A stretch of 12,621 bases of DNA from JANXVY01 sp038329675 (GTDB taxonomy: Bacteria; Pseudomonadota; Alphaproteobacteria; Rhizobiales; Hyphomicrobiaceae). Where the stretch lies: NCBI GenBank assembly GCA_038329675.1, contig JBBQNE010000094.1, positions 1-12,621 on the forward strand. Direction: 5' to 3'. A model generated the notes under the pieces. That model was not told the origin of the DNA. It did no database searches and saw nothing but the letters and a program-made list of their open reading frames with translations. Shown piece after piece: positions 12,256 to 12,621 of this stretch (position 1 is its first letter; every line of letters begins with the position of its first letter). The position numbers and the translations under genes were made by a program.

Positions 12256-12621
12256 ATGACGATCCAGCAGAAAATCAAGATGACGGCGGCGCAGTTCCGC
12301 GACTGGGCGATGACCCAGCCGCAGCGCTATGAACTCGTCGATGGGGAACCGGTCGCAATGGCGGCGGAGCGCGCGATCCATAATGTTGCGAAGGGGCTCA
12401 TATATCGCGAACTCGGCGATGCGGTTCGTCGCGCGGGTGTGCCGTGCGACGTGTTTACAGACGGGATGTCTGTCGTTGTTCCAGCGACATCAAGCGATGG
12501 CGAGCGGAATTACGAACCGGACGCAGCTGTGCAATGCGGCGTCGTCCAAGACATGGCATCGATGGTGCTGCCCGCGCCGACCATCGTGGTTGAAGTCTCC
12601 TCGCCATCAACCTCACGGCTC
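12256..12621 (+). CDS. Uma2 family PD-(D/E)XK protein (partial, C-terminus missing)
   Basis: The 122 residues in the window match the Uma2 / DUF820 family of restriction-endonuclease-like proteins. The N-terminal helix MTAAQFRDWAMTQPQRYELV leads to the conserved LVDGEPVAM (27-35). It continues with a helix carrying H42 and K46, then FTDGMSVVV (67-75). Next are YEPDAAVQCG (86-95) with the metal-site aspartate D89, and IVVEVSSPST (110-119) with E113. These are the PD and ExK-like elements of the fold; the lysine-bearing strand end and the C-terminus are beyond the window. Uma2 proteins are widespread in accessory regions of bacterial genomes, often in many copies, and their biological role is unclear. 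The ATG at 12256 gives the family-typical N-terminus; its Shine-Dalgarno sequence is weak (GGA just upstream). It follows eno by 57 bp. Confidence 0.85.
   Translation, partial: MTIQQKIKMTAAQFRDWAMTQPQRYELVDGEPVAMAAERAIHNVAKGLIYRELGDAVRRAGVPCDVFTDGMSVVVPATSSDGERNYEPDAAVQCGVVQDMASMVLPAPTIVVEVSSPSTSRL

Overview
The window looks like chromosomal DNA from a GC-rich alphaproteobacterium. This rests on the protein resemblances and on the enolase, EF-P-modification and queuosine genes; no taxonomic marker RNA is present. Eleven intact or edge-cut protein genes and one degraded gene can be supported. No rRNA, tRNA, CRISPR array or insertion sequence was seen.

Layout. Positions 1-392 (minus) hold the N-terminal half of a bacterial voltage-gated sodium-channel-type protein, cut by the window edge. 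Positions 448-816 (minus) encode a small exported four-cysteine protein of unknown function. Positions 1010-3239 (minus) carry epmB and epmA, and efp is divergent at 3390-3959 (plus): together, elongation factor P and the two enzymes that install beta-lysine on its Lys34. Positions 4053-5003 (plus) encode a membrane-anchored YpfJ-type zinc metallopeptidase. On the minus strand at about 5010-5473 is a VapB-like (AbrB-fold) antitoxin gene with an unusual basic and repeat-rich N-terminus, followed by what looks like only the last ~30 residues of a VapC toxin. This is read as a decayed toxin-antitoxin locus. Positions 5856-7988 (minus) encode a cytoplasmic 4Fe-4S molybdopterin oxidoreductase of unknown substrate. 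Positions 8336-9049 (plus) encode a ParB-like nuclease-family protein. Positions 9141-9851 (plus) and 9867-10607 (minus) are convergent: a YhhQ-type queuosine-precursor transporter and QueC. Positions 10906-12198 (plus) encode enolase. From 12256 to the window end (plus) is the N-terminal part of a Uma2-family PD-(D/E)XK protein.

Functional themes. Two blocks concern translation fidelity or efficiency: EF-P with its lysylation enzymes (relief of polyproline stalling), and queuosine synthesis plus salvage (tRNA wobble modification). Accessory material consists of the VapB/VapC remnant, the Uma2 gene and possibly the ParB-like gene. Short tandem repeats lie in three places: 15-bp units inside the VapB-like gene, 14-bp units in the gap upstream of the molybdopterin enzyme, and 14-bp G-rich units between queC and eno.

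Nothing here is convincingly a wholly new system. The items most worth a second look are the repeat-bearing VapB fusion with its toxin stub, the strong hairpin in the efp leader, and the G-rich repeat between queC and eno.
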